A stretch of 64,000 nucleotides of DNA from Candidatus Nitrosomarinus catalina (lineage in GTDB: Archaea > Thermoproteota > Nitrososphaeria > Nitrososphaerales > Nitrosopumilaceae). Of this stretch, positions 25,928-33,972 are shown in pieces. Position numbers and translations under genes: made by a program. The number at the start of each line of letters is the position of its first letter. The first letter of the stretch is position 1. The notes beneath the pieces are model-generated. The model was given only the letters and a program-made list of their open reading frames with translations. It was not told the origin of the DNA and did no database searches. The stretch covers positions 1,128,681 through 1,192,680 of the forward strand of contig NZ_CP021324.1 of NCBI RefSeq assembly GCF_002156965.1, written 5' to 3'.

Positions 25928-27640
25928 CTAGTATTTTCTCTCCACTGGTTTGTATTTAGTAATTGTTACAGGATGTTTTTTCATTATTGGTTCATTTGGA
26001 TCGTAATAAGCAAGTGTATGATATAAGAAATTTTCATCATCACGTTTAGGATAATCAGTTCTTGAATGTGCACCACGAGATTCTTTACGATTAATGGCAC
26101 CAACTAAAAGAACTTCAGCGACTCTAAACATGGAATCAAGTTCCATGACATTTGCAAAATTAGTATTGTATTCTTTTGCTTTATCATCAACATGCTTCCA
26201 AGCTAATTTCTTTAATTCACGGATTTTCTTTAGACCATCAACTAGGTCAGTTTCATTTCTATAGACATATGCTTTTTCATTCAAAGTATCTGTAAGTTCT
26301 TGTCTTATTTCATATGGATTTACATCTCCATTTCCTCTAAATATTCCATCATAGATTCGCTTCTCTTCTGCTGCAACTAAATGATGAGGCCATTGATCAC
26401 TATTGTTATTATTCATAGCATATTCAGCTGCAAGTGCGCCAGTGATATTTCCCCAAACAATACATTCGGATGTTGAATTTGCACCTAAACGATTTGAGCC
26501 ATGAACACTGTTACAAGCCACCTCACCTGCTGCCCAGACACCTTGAATTTCAGTTGCACCATCAATATCAGTATGCAATCCACCCATCATGTAATGGCAA
26601 ACTGGCCTAATGTCAAGCAAATCTTTTGCAGGATCTATTCCTGAAAATTTAATTGATATTTCTCTAATTCCACCTAATTTTTCTTTGATTTTTTCATCGC
26701 CAAGATGTCTCAAATCAAGTTTCATACAATCAGGTCCAGTTTCATGTTTGAATCCACGGCCTTCTTGAATTTCTGTCATAATTGATCTTGACACTATATC
26801 ACGAGGAGCTAATTCCATTTTTCCTGCAGCATAAGTTTTCATAAATCTCTCACCTTGACTGTTAAGCAAATATCCACCTTCACCTCTTGCACCTTCAGTA
26901 ATCAATATTCCAGAAGGCAAAATTCCAGTTGGATGGAATTGTACAAACTCCATATCTTTTAATGCCATACCTGCACGGAATCCCATATCTAATCCATCAG
27001 GAGTTGAAGAAAGTGCATAAGTTGAAAAACTATACAAACGTCCAGCACCACCAGTTGCAATAATTAGTGCTTTACCTTTAATGGTGTAAAAATTTCCTGA
27101 ACCTAATTCAATTGCGGTAACTCCCATGAATTTTTTTCCATCATGAATAATTGATGTTACAAACCATTCGTTAAGATATTCAATATTATCATATTTCTGA
27201 CATGTGTCATACAGAGTTTGCATTTCAAAGAAACCAACTTTATCAGATGCATATGTTGCTCTAGGAAAACTATAACCACCAAAATTTCTTTGATCAATTC
27301 TACCATCATCTCGTCTAGACCAAGGCATTCCCCAATGATCTAATTGACGAATTTGTTGTGGCATTTCAACACAAAGGCGTTCTGCAACATCTTGGTCTGC
27401 AAGAAAATCACTTCCTTTAACAGTATCATAAACATGAGATTCAATTGTATCACCTTCATCTTCAAAAAGAACTGCAGCAGTTCCACCTTCTGCAGAAACA
27501 GAATGAGAACGCATTACCTGAACTTTAGAAACAACCCCAATCTTGAGATTTGGGCCTTTCTTTGCAGCAGAAATTGCAGCTCTTAATCCTGCAAGGCCAG
27601 AACCGCAAATGATAAGATCAAAATCTAATGAATTAACCAT
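25928..27640 (-). CDS. sdhA: Succinate dehydrogenase/fumarate reductase flavoprotein subunit
   Basis: This subunit binds FAD covalently and oxidises succinate. Motifs are the dinucleotide fold CGSGLAGLRAAISAAK, the flavin-attachment region SHSVSAEGGTAA, FHPTGI, and the active-site run TEGARGEGGYLLN. HYMMGGLHTDIDG and GANSTSECIVWGNITG follow. At 570 residues it is normal. It is the first gene of sdhACDB. A TATA-like TATTTAAC on the reverse strand near 27667-27675 is the likely promoter, in the 95-base gap shared with padR. Confidence 0.95.
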   Translation of the reverse strand: MVNSLDFDLIICGSGLAGLRAAISAAKKGPNLKIGVVSKVQVMRSHSVSAEGGTAAVLFEDEGDTIESHVYDTVKGSDFLADQDVAERLCVEMPQQIRQLDHWGMPWSRRDDGRIDQRNFGGYSFPRATYASDKVGFFEMQTLYDTCQKYDNIEYLNEWFVTSIIHDGKKFMGVTAIELGSGNFYTIKGKALIIATGGAGRLYSFSTYALSSTPDGLDMGFRAGMALKDMEFVQFHPTGILPSGILITEGARGEGGYLLNSQGERFMKTYAAGKMELAPRDIVSRSIMTEIQEGRGFKHETGPDCMKLDLRHLGDEKIKEKLGGIREISIKFSGIDPAKDLLDIRPVCHYMMGGLHTDIDGATEIQGVWAAGEVACNSVHGSNRLGANSTSECIVWGNITGALAAEYAMNNNNSDQWPHHLVAAEEKRIYDGIFRGNGDVNPYEIRQELTDTLNEKAYVYRNETDLVDGLKKIRELKKLAWKHVDDKAKEYNTNFANVMELDSMFRVAEVLLVGAINRKESRGAHSRTDYPKRDDENFLYHTLAYYDPNEPIMKKHPVTITKYKPVERKY

Positions 27641-27713
27641 TTTTAATACAAAAATAGTATTTTTGGGTTAAATATGAAGTATTGTTCATCGGGATTCAGA
27701 AATATTAAAATAT

Positions 27714-27737
27714 ATCACTAGCGATATCACTAGTGAT
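27714..27737. promoter_or_regulatory. Tandem 12-base palindromes over the padR start, candidate operator
   Basis: Two adjacent 12-mers, ATCACTAGCGAT and ATCACTAGTGAT, differ at one base. The second is a perfect palindrome and includes the first two bases of the ATG start codon. They lie just downstream of the TATA-like TAAAATATAT. A protein bound here would block transcription start, as expected for autoregulation. Confidence 0.55.
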
Positions 27738-28245
27738 GATTTCAGAGTGGTTTCAAAGAGTAGGGAGTTCCATACCAAGAGGATTTTCAAGATATTTCAT
27801 TTTGGAATTATTAAAAGAAAAAACATACACAGGAAAAGAAATTATTGATTATGCAGTTGAACAAAGTAATGGGATTTGGAAACCATCTCCAGGATTAATT
27901 TATCCATTATTAGGTAGATTACTAGATGAGAAATTAATTGAAGAAACAAAAGATGGTAGATATCAATTAACAAAATATGGTTTAGAGACAGCACAGGACG
28001 TAGATAAAATCAATGATATTGTTAAAAATCAATTAGATGTTCTTTTTAGATTAGGAAACGCGGGAAGATTTGTCGCATTAGATTTACTAGAAAAAATTTC
28101 ATCAATGGGTTCGATTCTAAGTTCAAACTTGACAAATATGACAGAGGAAGAAACTAAAAAATACAGAGAGTTTTTACAAGACGAATTAAATAAAATGGAT
28201 GGAAAAAAAGTAAAGAAAAATGGTAAAGAAATCAAAATAGAATAA
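27736..28245 (+). CDS. PadR-family transcriptional regulator
   Basis: This is a winged-helix repressor of the PadR type, with the N-terminal pattern RGFSRYFILELLKEKTYTGKE followed by WKPSPGLIYPLLGRLLDEKL, where PSPGxIYPxL is the recognition region. About 75 further residues are helical and may mediate dimerisation. I prefer the ATG at 27736 to the GTG at 27733. The ligand is unknown. The palindromes over its own start suggest autoregulation. The divergent sdhA lies 95 bases away. Confidence 0.88.
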   Translation: MISEWFQRVGSSIPRGFSRYFILELLKEKTYTGKEIIDYAVEQSNGIWKPSPGLIYPLLGRLLDEKLIEETKDGRYQLTKYGLETAQDVDKINDIVKNQLDVLFRLGNAGRFVALDLLEKISSMGSILSSNLTNMTEEETKKYREFLQDELNKMDGKKVKKNGKEIKIE

Positions 28246-28292
28246 TTAATTAAAAATTAAAATCATAAATAATTCAAAAAAAGTAGAAACTT

Positions 28293-29159
28293 ATGAAAAA
28301 ATTATCCAGTATGATTAAATCAAAAAAACCTCTTGTAATTCCAGGAGTGTATGATGCTATTGGAGCCAAAATTGCAGAAAAAGTAGGATTCAATGCAATG
28401 TTTCAAACTGGATATGGAACTTCAGCAACATTGTTTGGAATGCCAGATTATGGATTTATTGGAGCAACAGAAACAGTAGATAATGCAAGGAGAATCTCAA
28501 ATGCAATTTCAGTACCACTAATTGTTGATTCAGATACAGGTTATGGAAATGCATTAAGTGTTTGGAAATTAGTTAAAGAATTAGAGGCTGCAGGGGCTGC
28601 AGGAATTTTTCTTGAGGATCAAAAATGGCCTAAAAGATGTGGTCATATGCAAGGAAAAGATGTAATATTACAAGAAGAGTACACAGAAAAACTTGGTGCA
28701 GCAATTGATGCACGTGAAAACAAAGATTTCATCATTGTAGCTAGAACAGATTCAAGAGCAACTGAAGGATTAGATAAAGCAATTGAAAGAGGACTACAGA
28801 ATAAAAAAACAGGTGCAGATGCTGTATTTATTGAAGCACCAAAATCATTAGATGAAATGAAAAGAATTGGAAAAGAGATCAAAGCACCATTAGTTGCAAA
28901 TATGATTGAAGGTGGTGCAACTCCAATTAATTCAGCCGAAACTTTGAGTAAAATTGGATTCAACATTATTCTTTACCCACTATCTGTATTATTTGCCAAT
29001 ACTTTTGCAACAATGAATATTTTACAAGAATTAAAAAATACAGGAACTACTTCAAAATACAAACAAAAAGTAGTAAATTTTGATCAGTTCAATAATTTAG
29101 TTGAATTAGATAAATTCAAAAAAATGGAAACAAAGTACAAATTTTCAAAAAGAAAATAA
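28293..29159 (+). CDS. Isocitrate lyase/PEP mutase superfamily enzyme
   Basis: This is a TIM-barrel lyase acting on 2-oxo or hydroxy acids. The 288-residue protein has VIPGVYDAIGAKIAEK, the metal-binding region DSDTGYG and FLEDQKWPKRCGH. KRCGH places the catalytic cysteine of the (2-methyl)isocitrate-lyase branch. Phosphoenolpyruvate mutases have a different loop, so this is probably not the methylphosphonate enzyme. Its substrate (2-methylisocitrate, oxaloacetate or another) cannot be decided. It follows padR by 47 bases on the same strand and could share its regulation. Confidence 0.86.
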   Translation: MKKLSSMIKSKKPLVIPGVYDAIGAKIAEKVGFNAMFQTGYGTSATLFGMPDYGFIGATETVDNARRISNAISVPLIVDSDTGYGNALSVWKLVKELEAAGAAGIFLEDQKWPKRCGHMQGKDVILQEEYTEKLGAAIDARENKDFIIVARTDSRATEGLDKAIERGLQNKKTGADAVFIEAPKSLDEMKRIGKEIKAPLVANMIEGGATPINSAETLSKIGFNIILYPLSVLFANTFATMNILQELKNTGTTSKYKQKVVNFDQFNNLVELDKFKKMETKYKFSKRK

Positions 29160-29180
29160 AAAATTTTAAGTAAAGTACGA

Positions 29181-29468
29181 TTAAGATTCGTTTCTCTTTA
29201 CTTCAATTTCTATTGTTGAAACATTTCGGGTTCTACCATCTTCAGATTCTAATGATTCTGAATCAATTTTGATATTTCCAATGGAATATCCGGCATTTTC
29301 AGTTTTTCGTGCAACAATTTGTGCTACATCTACTGCACGACCTATACTAAGTCCCCGAGCTTTGATGTTTACGGATGGTACATTTGCTAATTGAATTAGC
29401 GTCGATGTTACATATGCCATCAATGGTTTTTTACCAATGAATATGGTGTCTCTTGTTTCAGTGGACAT
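29181..29468 (-). CDS. albA: Alba chromatin protein
   Basis: This is a small nucleic-acid-binding protein that coats archaeal DNA and RNA. The 95 residues start TRDTIFIGKKPLMAYVTSTL and contain IKARGLSIGRAVDVAQIV, with the conserved lysine and SIGRAVDxA helix of Alba. It stands alone, with a reverse-strand TATA-like CTTTAAATT at 29491-29499 about 27 bases before the ATG. Confidence 0.95.
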   Translation of the reverse strand: MSTETRDTIFIGKKPLMAYVTSTLIQLANVPSVNIKARGLSIGRAVDVAQIVARKTENAGYSIGNIKIDSESLESEDGRTRNVSTIEIEVKRNES

Positions 29469-29490
29469 GGATAATATAGTATTTAACGAT

Positions 29491-29499
29491 AATTTAAAG
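29491..29499 (-). promoter_or_regulatory. TATA-like box of the Alba gene
   Basis: CTTTAAATT on the reverse strand is centred 27 bases from the ATG at 29468. It resembles the CTTTAAATAATA boxes of the two ferredoxin genes. Confidence 0.5.
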
Positions 29500-29578
29500 T
29501 TAAAATGAATTTTATATTAAAATTACAAAAAATTGAAAAATCTAGGATTATTAACTTCAAAATATAATTTAAGATACG

Positions 29579-30115
29579 TTGGAAAATATTTTAAAAATCT
29601 TAGAGACAGGGCAAAGTCAAAAAAAAATTGAGATTTTAGAAACGCTACATGATACAAATAATTTGAAAATATTACAACAAATTATTTCAAGATTAAATGA
29701 TGATAGCATAGAAGTCAGGGGTGAAGCATTTAATGCACTTGTATTAAATCAAAATGAAATCTCAAAAATTTTAATTAAAAATCTTAATTCTCCAAATAAA
29801 AATATCAAGGCTTTTACATCACTAGTATTAGCCAACAGAAATGATAAAAATGCAATTCCAAAAATTATGAAAATTGTAAATGATGAACATGAAAGAGTAA
29901 GATCTTGTGCGATTGGTGCTTTAGGATATCTAAAAGCAGAAAACATTTCAGAAATTGTTTTAAAATTAATTTCAGATTCTAGTTTAGAAGTGCAAATTAG
30001 TGCATTAAATACTGCGATTCAAACAAAAATTTCAATTCCTGAACAAAAAATTAAAGAAATGTCAAAAAATAATGATGTTCAAATAAAAAATCTATTATTA
30101 AAATTAAAAAAATAA
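29579..30115 (+). CDS. HEAT-repeat protein
   Basis: This 178-residue protein is built of about four or five HEAT-like helical pairs, seen as repeated hydrophobic patterns with VRGEAFNALVL, IKAFTSLVLANR and VRSCAIGALGYL. It probably acts as a protein-binding scaffold; no catalytic residues are visible. The TTG start is the only option because an in-frame stop lies three codons upstream and there is no ATG before the repeats. Its stop lies 1 base from the opposing tRNA-Ala gene. Confidence 0.8.
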   Translation: MENILKILETGQSQKKIEILETLHDTNNLKILQQIISRLNDDSIEVRGEAFNALVLNQNEISKILIKNLNSPNKNIKAFTSLVLANRNDKNAIPKIMKIVNDEHERVRSCAIGALGYLKAENISEIVLKLISDSSLEVQISALNTAIQTKISIPEQKIKEMSKNNDVQIKNLLLKLKK

Positions 30116-30116
30116 G

Positions 30117-30190
30117 TGGACCGAAAGGGATTTGAACCCTTGATCCGATGCATGCCATGCACCTATCCTACCAGACTAGACGACCGGCCC
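30117..30190 (-). tRNA. tRNA-Ala (GGC)
   Basis: On the reverse strand the acceptor stem is GGGCCGG with TCGGTCC, which includes the G3-U70 pair that marks alanine tRNAs. The anticodon stem GGTGC/GCATC surrounds ATGGCAT (anticodon GGC). The T arm is AAGGG-TTCAAAT-CCCTT. The discriminator is A and CCA is not encoded. Confidence 0.95.
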
Positions 30191-30279
30191 AATAATCAGA
30201 ATACTGATTGAATAATATTTTTTAAATTGGTTATTAACGTTTAGCGATTAATTATAAGAAATAATTGAAACTAACACAA

Positions 30280-30287
30280 TATATTTA
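30280..30287 (+). promoter_or_regulatory. TATA box of the second FNR-like gene
   Basis: TATATTTA is centred about 30 bases before the ATG at 30314, with the same core and spacing as the box of the paralogue at 19269. Confidence 0.55.
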
Positions 30288-30313
30288 AGATTCGAGATGA
30301 TGGATGTATTATC

Positions 30314-31159
30314 ATGGTAGTAGACAATAAAGCAACTGTCACGTATGTTCAATTATTAAAAGAAGATCTTCTTGTAATGAGAATTGTACCAAAAGACGGT
30401 CCAGTTCCAGATTATGAAGCAGGTCAATTTCTCACACTAGGTTTAGCAAATCCATTAGATAAGGGAAAAATTGTTAGAAGAGCATATTCAATAGCATCAC
30501 ATCCTGAAAACAAAGAGTATATTGAATTTGTAATTAGATGGGTTAGAAAACCACTTCCAGGAAGATTAACTACTCAATTATTTAATGTAAAAGAAGGAGA
30601 TGAAATTCTTTGGTTAAAACCAGCAGGTAAGGCATTAGGAATTAGTCAAGAATTACCAAGTGGTGAAAAAGACACAAGAAGAATTGTCTGCATTGGTGGT
30701 GGAACTGGACTGGCACCATTTGTCAGTTTTGCACAGCATCTTCGTGACACAAACGACAAAAGAGAAATCGTTGTTTTGCATGGTGCAAGTTATGTTGATG
30801 AATTAAGCTACAAAGATTTGCTAACAGGTTTAGAAAACGAAAGTATTGAACGGGGTAAAGACGAATGGAATTTTAAATATAGTGCAGCAATCAGTAGACC
30901 ACAAGAATGGTTTAACAGAAGTTGGGCAGGTCAAGTTGGCAGAGTTGAAACATTTCTAAGACCTAGAGATAATGGATTATCACCTTTAGAAGAATTAGTC
31001 GGAGGAAAAATTACCAAAGAAAATACAATCTTCTATGTTTGTGGTTGGCAAGGAACAATTGATGGGGTAATGGACTTTTTAAATCCAAAGGGATTCGTTA
31101 CAGAGCATGATAAACGTGATGACGGAAGCTTTGAAGTAAAGTATGAATCATACGGATAG
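30314..31159 (+). CDS. Ferredoxin-NAD(P)H reductase-like flavoprotein, copy 2
   Basis: This is a paralogue of the protein at 19269-20111 with the same architecture: FAD motif RAYSIASHPENK near residue 59, IRWVRKPLPGRLTTQLF, nucleotide motif IGGGTGLAPFVSFA near 120 and CGWQGTIDGVMDFL near the end. Long stretches such as REIVVLHGASYVDELSYK are nearly identical in both. It differs in the region after GDE (LWLKPAGKALG against TLGDPTGAALL). Two conserved copies suggest different electron partners or conditions. It stands alone after tRNA-Ala. Confidence 0.85.
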   Translation: MVVDNKATVTYVQLLKEDLLVMRIVPKDGPVPDYEAGQFLTLGLANPLDKGKIVRRAYSIASHPENKEYIEFVIRWVRKPLPGRLTTQLFNVKEGDEILWLKPAGKALGISQELPSGEKDTRRIVCIGGGTGLAPFVSFAQHLRDTNDKREIVVLHGASYVDELSYKDLLTGLENESIERGKDEWNFKYSAAISRPQEWFNRSWAGQVGRVETFLRPRDNGLSPLEELVGGKITKENTIFYVCGWQGTIDGVMDFLNPKGFVTEHDKRDDGSFEVKYESYG

Positions 31160-31211
31160 ATATTAGTTAAAAATTAATCATTGAAATATGAGAATTAATT
31201 AGAAATCATAA

Positions 31212-31814
31212 TTGACTACAGCATTATATCTAGCACATCTAAATCCAGTAACAAATGCTCACGTAGAGATCATCAAAGAATTGAAAAAAGAAGCAGATAT
31301 TGTAAAAGTTATGCCTGTAATTTTCAAATATGATAATAGAGAAATTAACAGTAAGAGTTTTCCATTTAATTTTGAAACCAGAAAAAAAATGCTTGAATCA
31401 ATTTTTGGAGATTCAATCAAAATCACTGATGACTATGCATTTTTAGCTCCATTCAAAAAATATCTTCCCCCATTGGTAAGAAGAAAATCATGGAAACTAA
31501 GAAAACAAATTCTCAATGGAGTTGAGGGGGATTATTTTTCATATACTGGAGATAAAGCTGAAGGGTATATGTTGAAACTATATCGATTGAAACCAAAAAT
31601 TGGAGAACGCAAATCTCTTTCTGCAGCATCAGTTAAAGAAAAATTGTATGATTCAGTCTTAGGAAAAAAATCGGACTGGAAAGAAGATGTTCCAGAACAA
31701 ATTGTCACTATAATTGAAGAAGAATGGGAAACAGTTGAAAAATTTGCTAACCAAGAGGATCAAACTACAAGAATTGTAGGTATGAAATTTCCCAAAGAAG
31801 GGTATTCAAAATAA
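31212..31814 (+). CDS. Nucleotidyltransferase of the NMN adenylyltransferase/cytidylyltransferase superfamily
   Basis: The N-terminus YLAHLNPVTNAHVEIIKEL matches the nucleotide-binding loop of this superfamily, although the usual (H/T)xGH is TNAH, with alanine for glycine. A later RKSLSAASVKEKL fits the second signature (ISxTxVR type) loosely. The 200-residue protein is longer than archaeal NMNAT (about 170), and its substrate is unclear. The start is TTG. It precedes the aminotransferase by 34 bases on the same strand but may be an independent gene. Confidence 0.68.
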   Translation: MTTALYLAHLNPVTNAHVEIIKELKKEADIVKVMPVIFKYDNREINSKSFPFNFETRKKMLESIFGDSIKITDDYAFLAPFKKYLPPLVRRKSWKLRKQILNGVEGDYFSYTGDKAEGYMLKLYRLKPKIGERKSLSAASVKEKLYDSVLGKKSDWKEDVPEQIVTIIEEEWETVEKFANQEDQTTRIVGMKFPKEGYSK

Positions 31815-31848
31815 ATAGAGATTAATACAGATTTAATGATTTTTTTTC

Positions 31849-32766
31849 ATGGGACTTCCACTTTCAAAATATGTATGGTTTGATGGAAAGTATGTACCTA
31901 CAGAAAAAGCACAAGTTCCGATAACAACACATGCAATTCATTATGGAACATCAATTTTTGAAGGAATTAGGGCTTATTGGAATGGAAAGAATCTACACAT
32001 ATTCAGATTAGATGAGCATGTGAAAAGATTCAGAAAATCAGGTCAATTTTACGACATTTCATTAAATTTTACAGATAAAGAAATTTCAGATGCAATTATT
32101 GGTATTTGTAAAAAAAATAAAATTAAAAAATCATGTTATATCAGACCATTTTATTTTGTTGGAGATTATGGGATTAATTTACACGTAACAAAAAAAGCTC
32201 CAACCAATGTTGCAATTTTTACATTCCCATTTGGAGACTTGTTTAACAAAAATGGTATCACAGCAAGTGTTGTGTCATGGAGAAAATTTTCAGATAATTC
32301 AACCCCAACTCAAGCAAAAATGGGAGGAAATTATCTTAATTCCATAATTGCAACCCAAGAGGCAAAAAGAAACGGAGTAGATGAAGCAATTTTACTAGAT
32401 CAAGATGGAAATGTTAGTGAAGCACCAGGGGAAAATATTTTCATCGTTAAAGATGGGCAATTAATTACACCATCGTTGTCATCCTCAGCTTTAGAAGGGA
32501 TTACCAGAGATGCCATTCTCAAAATTGGTAAAGATTTAGACATTGATGTTATTGAAAGGGATTTCAAAAGAAGTGAATTGATTATGTCAGAAGAAATTTT
32601 TCTCACAGGAACTGCTGCAGAGATCACACCAGTAATTTCAATGGATTCTAAAAAAATAGGTACAGGAAAACCAGGAGATATTACAAAGAAAATGATGCAA
32701 GAGTATCTAGACATCGTAATGAATAAAAATATTGATTATGCTCATTGGTTAACTGAGGTCTATTAA
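31849..32766 (+). CDS. ilvE: Branched-chain amino acid aminotransferase
   Basis: This is a PLP-dependent fold-IV aminotransferase, which makes leucine, isoleucine and valine from the 2-oxo acids. The 305-residue sequence has SKYVWFDGKYVP, HAIHYGTSIFEGIRAYW, the lysine region AKMGGNYLNSIIATQEAKRNG and EAPGENIFIVKDG. TGTAAEITPV near the C-terminus is typical. It ends one base before the oxidoreductase TTG start, so the two genes are probably cotranscribed, although their functions do not obviously match. Confidence 0.92.
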   Translation: MGLPLSKYVWFDGKYVPTEKAQVPITTHAIHYGTSIFEGIRAYWNGKNLHIFRLDEHVKRFRKSGQFYDISLNFTDKEISDAIIGICKKNKIKKSCYIRPFYFVGDYGINLHVTKKAPTNVAIFTFPFGDLFNKNGITASVVSWRKFSDNSTPTQAKMGGNYLNSIIATQEAKRNGVDEAILLDQDGNVSEAPGENIFIVKDGQLITPSLSSSALEGITRDAILKIGKDLDIDVIERDFKRSELIMSEEIFLTGTAAEITPVISMDSKKIGTGKPGDITKKMMQEYLDIVMNKNIDYAHWLTEVY

Positions 32767-33702
32767 TTGAAAATTATTCAAATTGGAACAGGTGGATGGG
32801 GTAAAAATCATGCCAGAATCTTATCAGAGTTAGGCGTACTAGTTGCAATTTGTGATGCAAATATTGAAAAAAGTAAAGAATATGGAGAAAAGTATTCTGT
32901 AAATTATTATGATTCATTAGAGAAGGTTTTAGAATCAGAAGAATTTGATGGTGCTTTTGTAGTAACTCCAACATCAACACATACAGAAATTACTAAGAAA
33001 TTGTTAGAAGCAAAAAAACATGTTTTTGTAGAAAAACCAATGACTTACAAATCTGAAGATGGTGAGAAACTTACAAAAATTGCAGAAAAAAATAAAGTCA
33101 TTTTAACATGTGGTTATATTGAAAGATTTAATCCGGCAGTGGATGTTGTAAAAAAAATTGTTCATGAAAAAAAATATGGGGATCTAGTAATGTTAGAATT
33201 TCATAGAGAAAACAGAATGCCACTTCATATCAAAGATGTTGGAATAATTTATGATACGTCAGTTCACGATATTGATACTGCTAATTGGTTGTTTAATGAA
33301 ATGCCACAAGTAGTTTTTGCACGTTCAGGGAAAATTAGACATGAACGTGAGGATTTTACAAATATTATGCTAGGGTACAAAAATGATAAAGTTGCAATAA
33401 TTTCATCAAATTGGATTACTCCAAAAAAAGTTAGAAAATTTAGTGCAGTTTGTACAGAAGCAATAATTTCATCAGATTTCCTAACACAAGAAATCAAAGT
33501 AGAAAAAAACGAAGATACAGAAATTATTCAAAATGAAAAACAAGAACCGTTGATGAGAGAAATTCAAAATTTCTTAGATTCAATTGAAGATAAATCTAAA
33601 CAAATTGTAAAAACAAATGAAGCAGTAAATGTCACAAAAATTGCAGAAGCGGCACTTTTATCTAGTCAAAAAGGAACCCCAATTTATCTGGATTTAAAAT
33701 GA
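32767..33702 (+). CDS. Gfo/Idh/MocA family oxidoreductase
   Basis: This is an NAD(P)-dependent sugar or nucleotide-sugar dehydrogenase. The N-terminal Rossmann motif is IGTGGWGKNHARIL; VEKPMTYKSEDGEKL carries the conserved EKP, and VHDIDTANWLF the HD pair. It is 311 residues. The TTG start directly follows the ilvE stop. With the hexapeptide acyltransferase downstream it recalls the WbpB/WbpD pair of bacterial diacetamido-uronic-acid pathways. This is an inference from gene order, and the matching aminotransferase (DegT type) is not present in the window. Confidence 0.88.
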   Translation: MKIIQIGTGGWGKNHARILSELGVLVAICDANIEKSKEYGEKYSVNYYDSLEKVLESEEFDGAFVVTPTSTHTEITKKLLEAKKHVFVEKPMTYKSEDGEKLTKIAEKNKVILTCGYIERFNPAVDVVKKIVHEKKYGDLVMLEFHRENRMPLHIKDVGIIYDTSVHDIDTANWLFNEMPQVVFARSGKIRHEREDFTNIMLGYKNDKVAIISSNWITPKKVRKFSAVCTEAIISSDFLTQEIKVEKNEDTEIIQNEKQEPLMREIQNFLDSIEDKSKQIVKTNEAVNVTKIAEAALLSSQKGTPIYLDLK

Positions 33703-33968
33703 ATAAGACAATGATGGAAATACTGGCATGTCCCATAGACAAGAATCATCCACTAGAATTGTTTGAAATTAATCAAAAAGAAGATGTAGTGATTGAGGGT
33801 GTAATTTTTTGTCCAAAATGCTCCAGATTCTATCCAATTATGGAAGAAATCCCAATTATGCTACCAGATGATCTAAGAGATAAGAAACATGAAATTGAAT
33901 TTTTGAATAAAAATAAAGACAATTTGCCTGAAAAAATTATTACAAAGGCAAATCCATGGCATTTGTAA
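33699..33968 (+). CDS. Trm112-like zinc-ribbon protein
   Basis: This small 89-residue protein begins MMEILACPIDKNHPLELFE and has FCPKCSRFYPIMEEIPIMLP, the Trm112/DUF343 pattern. Trm112 proteins activate tRNA- and rRNA-methyltransferases in archaea and eukaryotes. The expected first CxxC knuckle is only one cysteine here (ACPID), so zinc binding may be altered. It overlaps the oxidoreductase gene by 4 bases and lies 4 bases before the acyltransferase. Confidence 0.85.
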   Translation: MNKTMMEILACPIDKNHPLELFEINQKEDVVIEGVIFCPKCSRFYPIMEEIPIMLPDDLRDKKHEIEFLNKNKDNLPEKIITKANPWHL

Positions 33969-33972
33969 GATA

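Noticed and set aside
28293..29159. Phosphoenolpyruvate mutase of methylphosphonate synthesis
   Set aside because: The KRCGH loop is that of the isocitrate-lyase branch, and no phosphonopyruvate decarboxylase or MPn synthase lies nearby.
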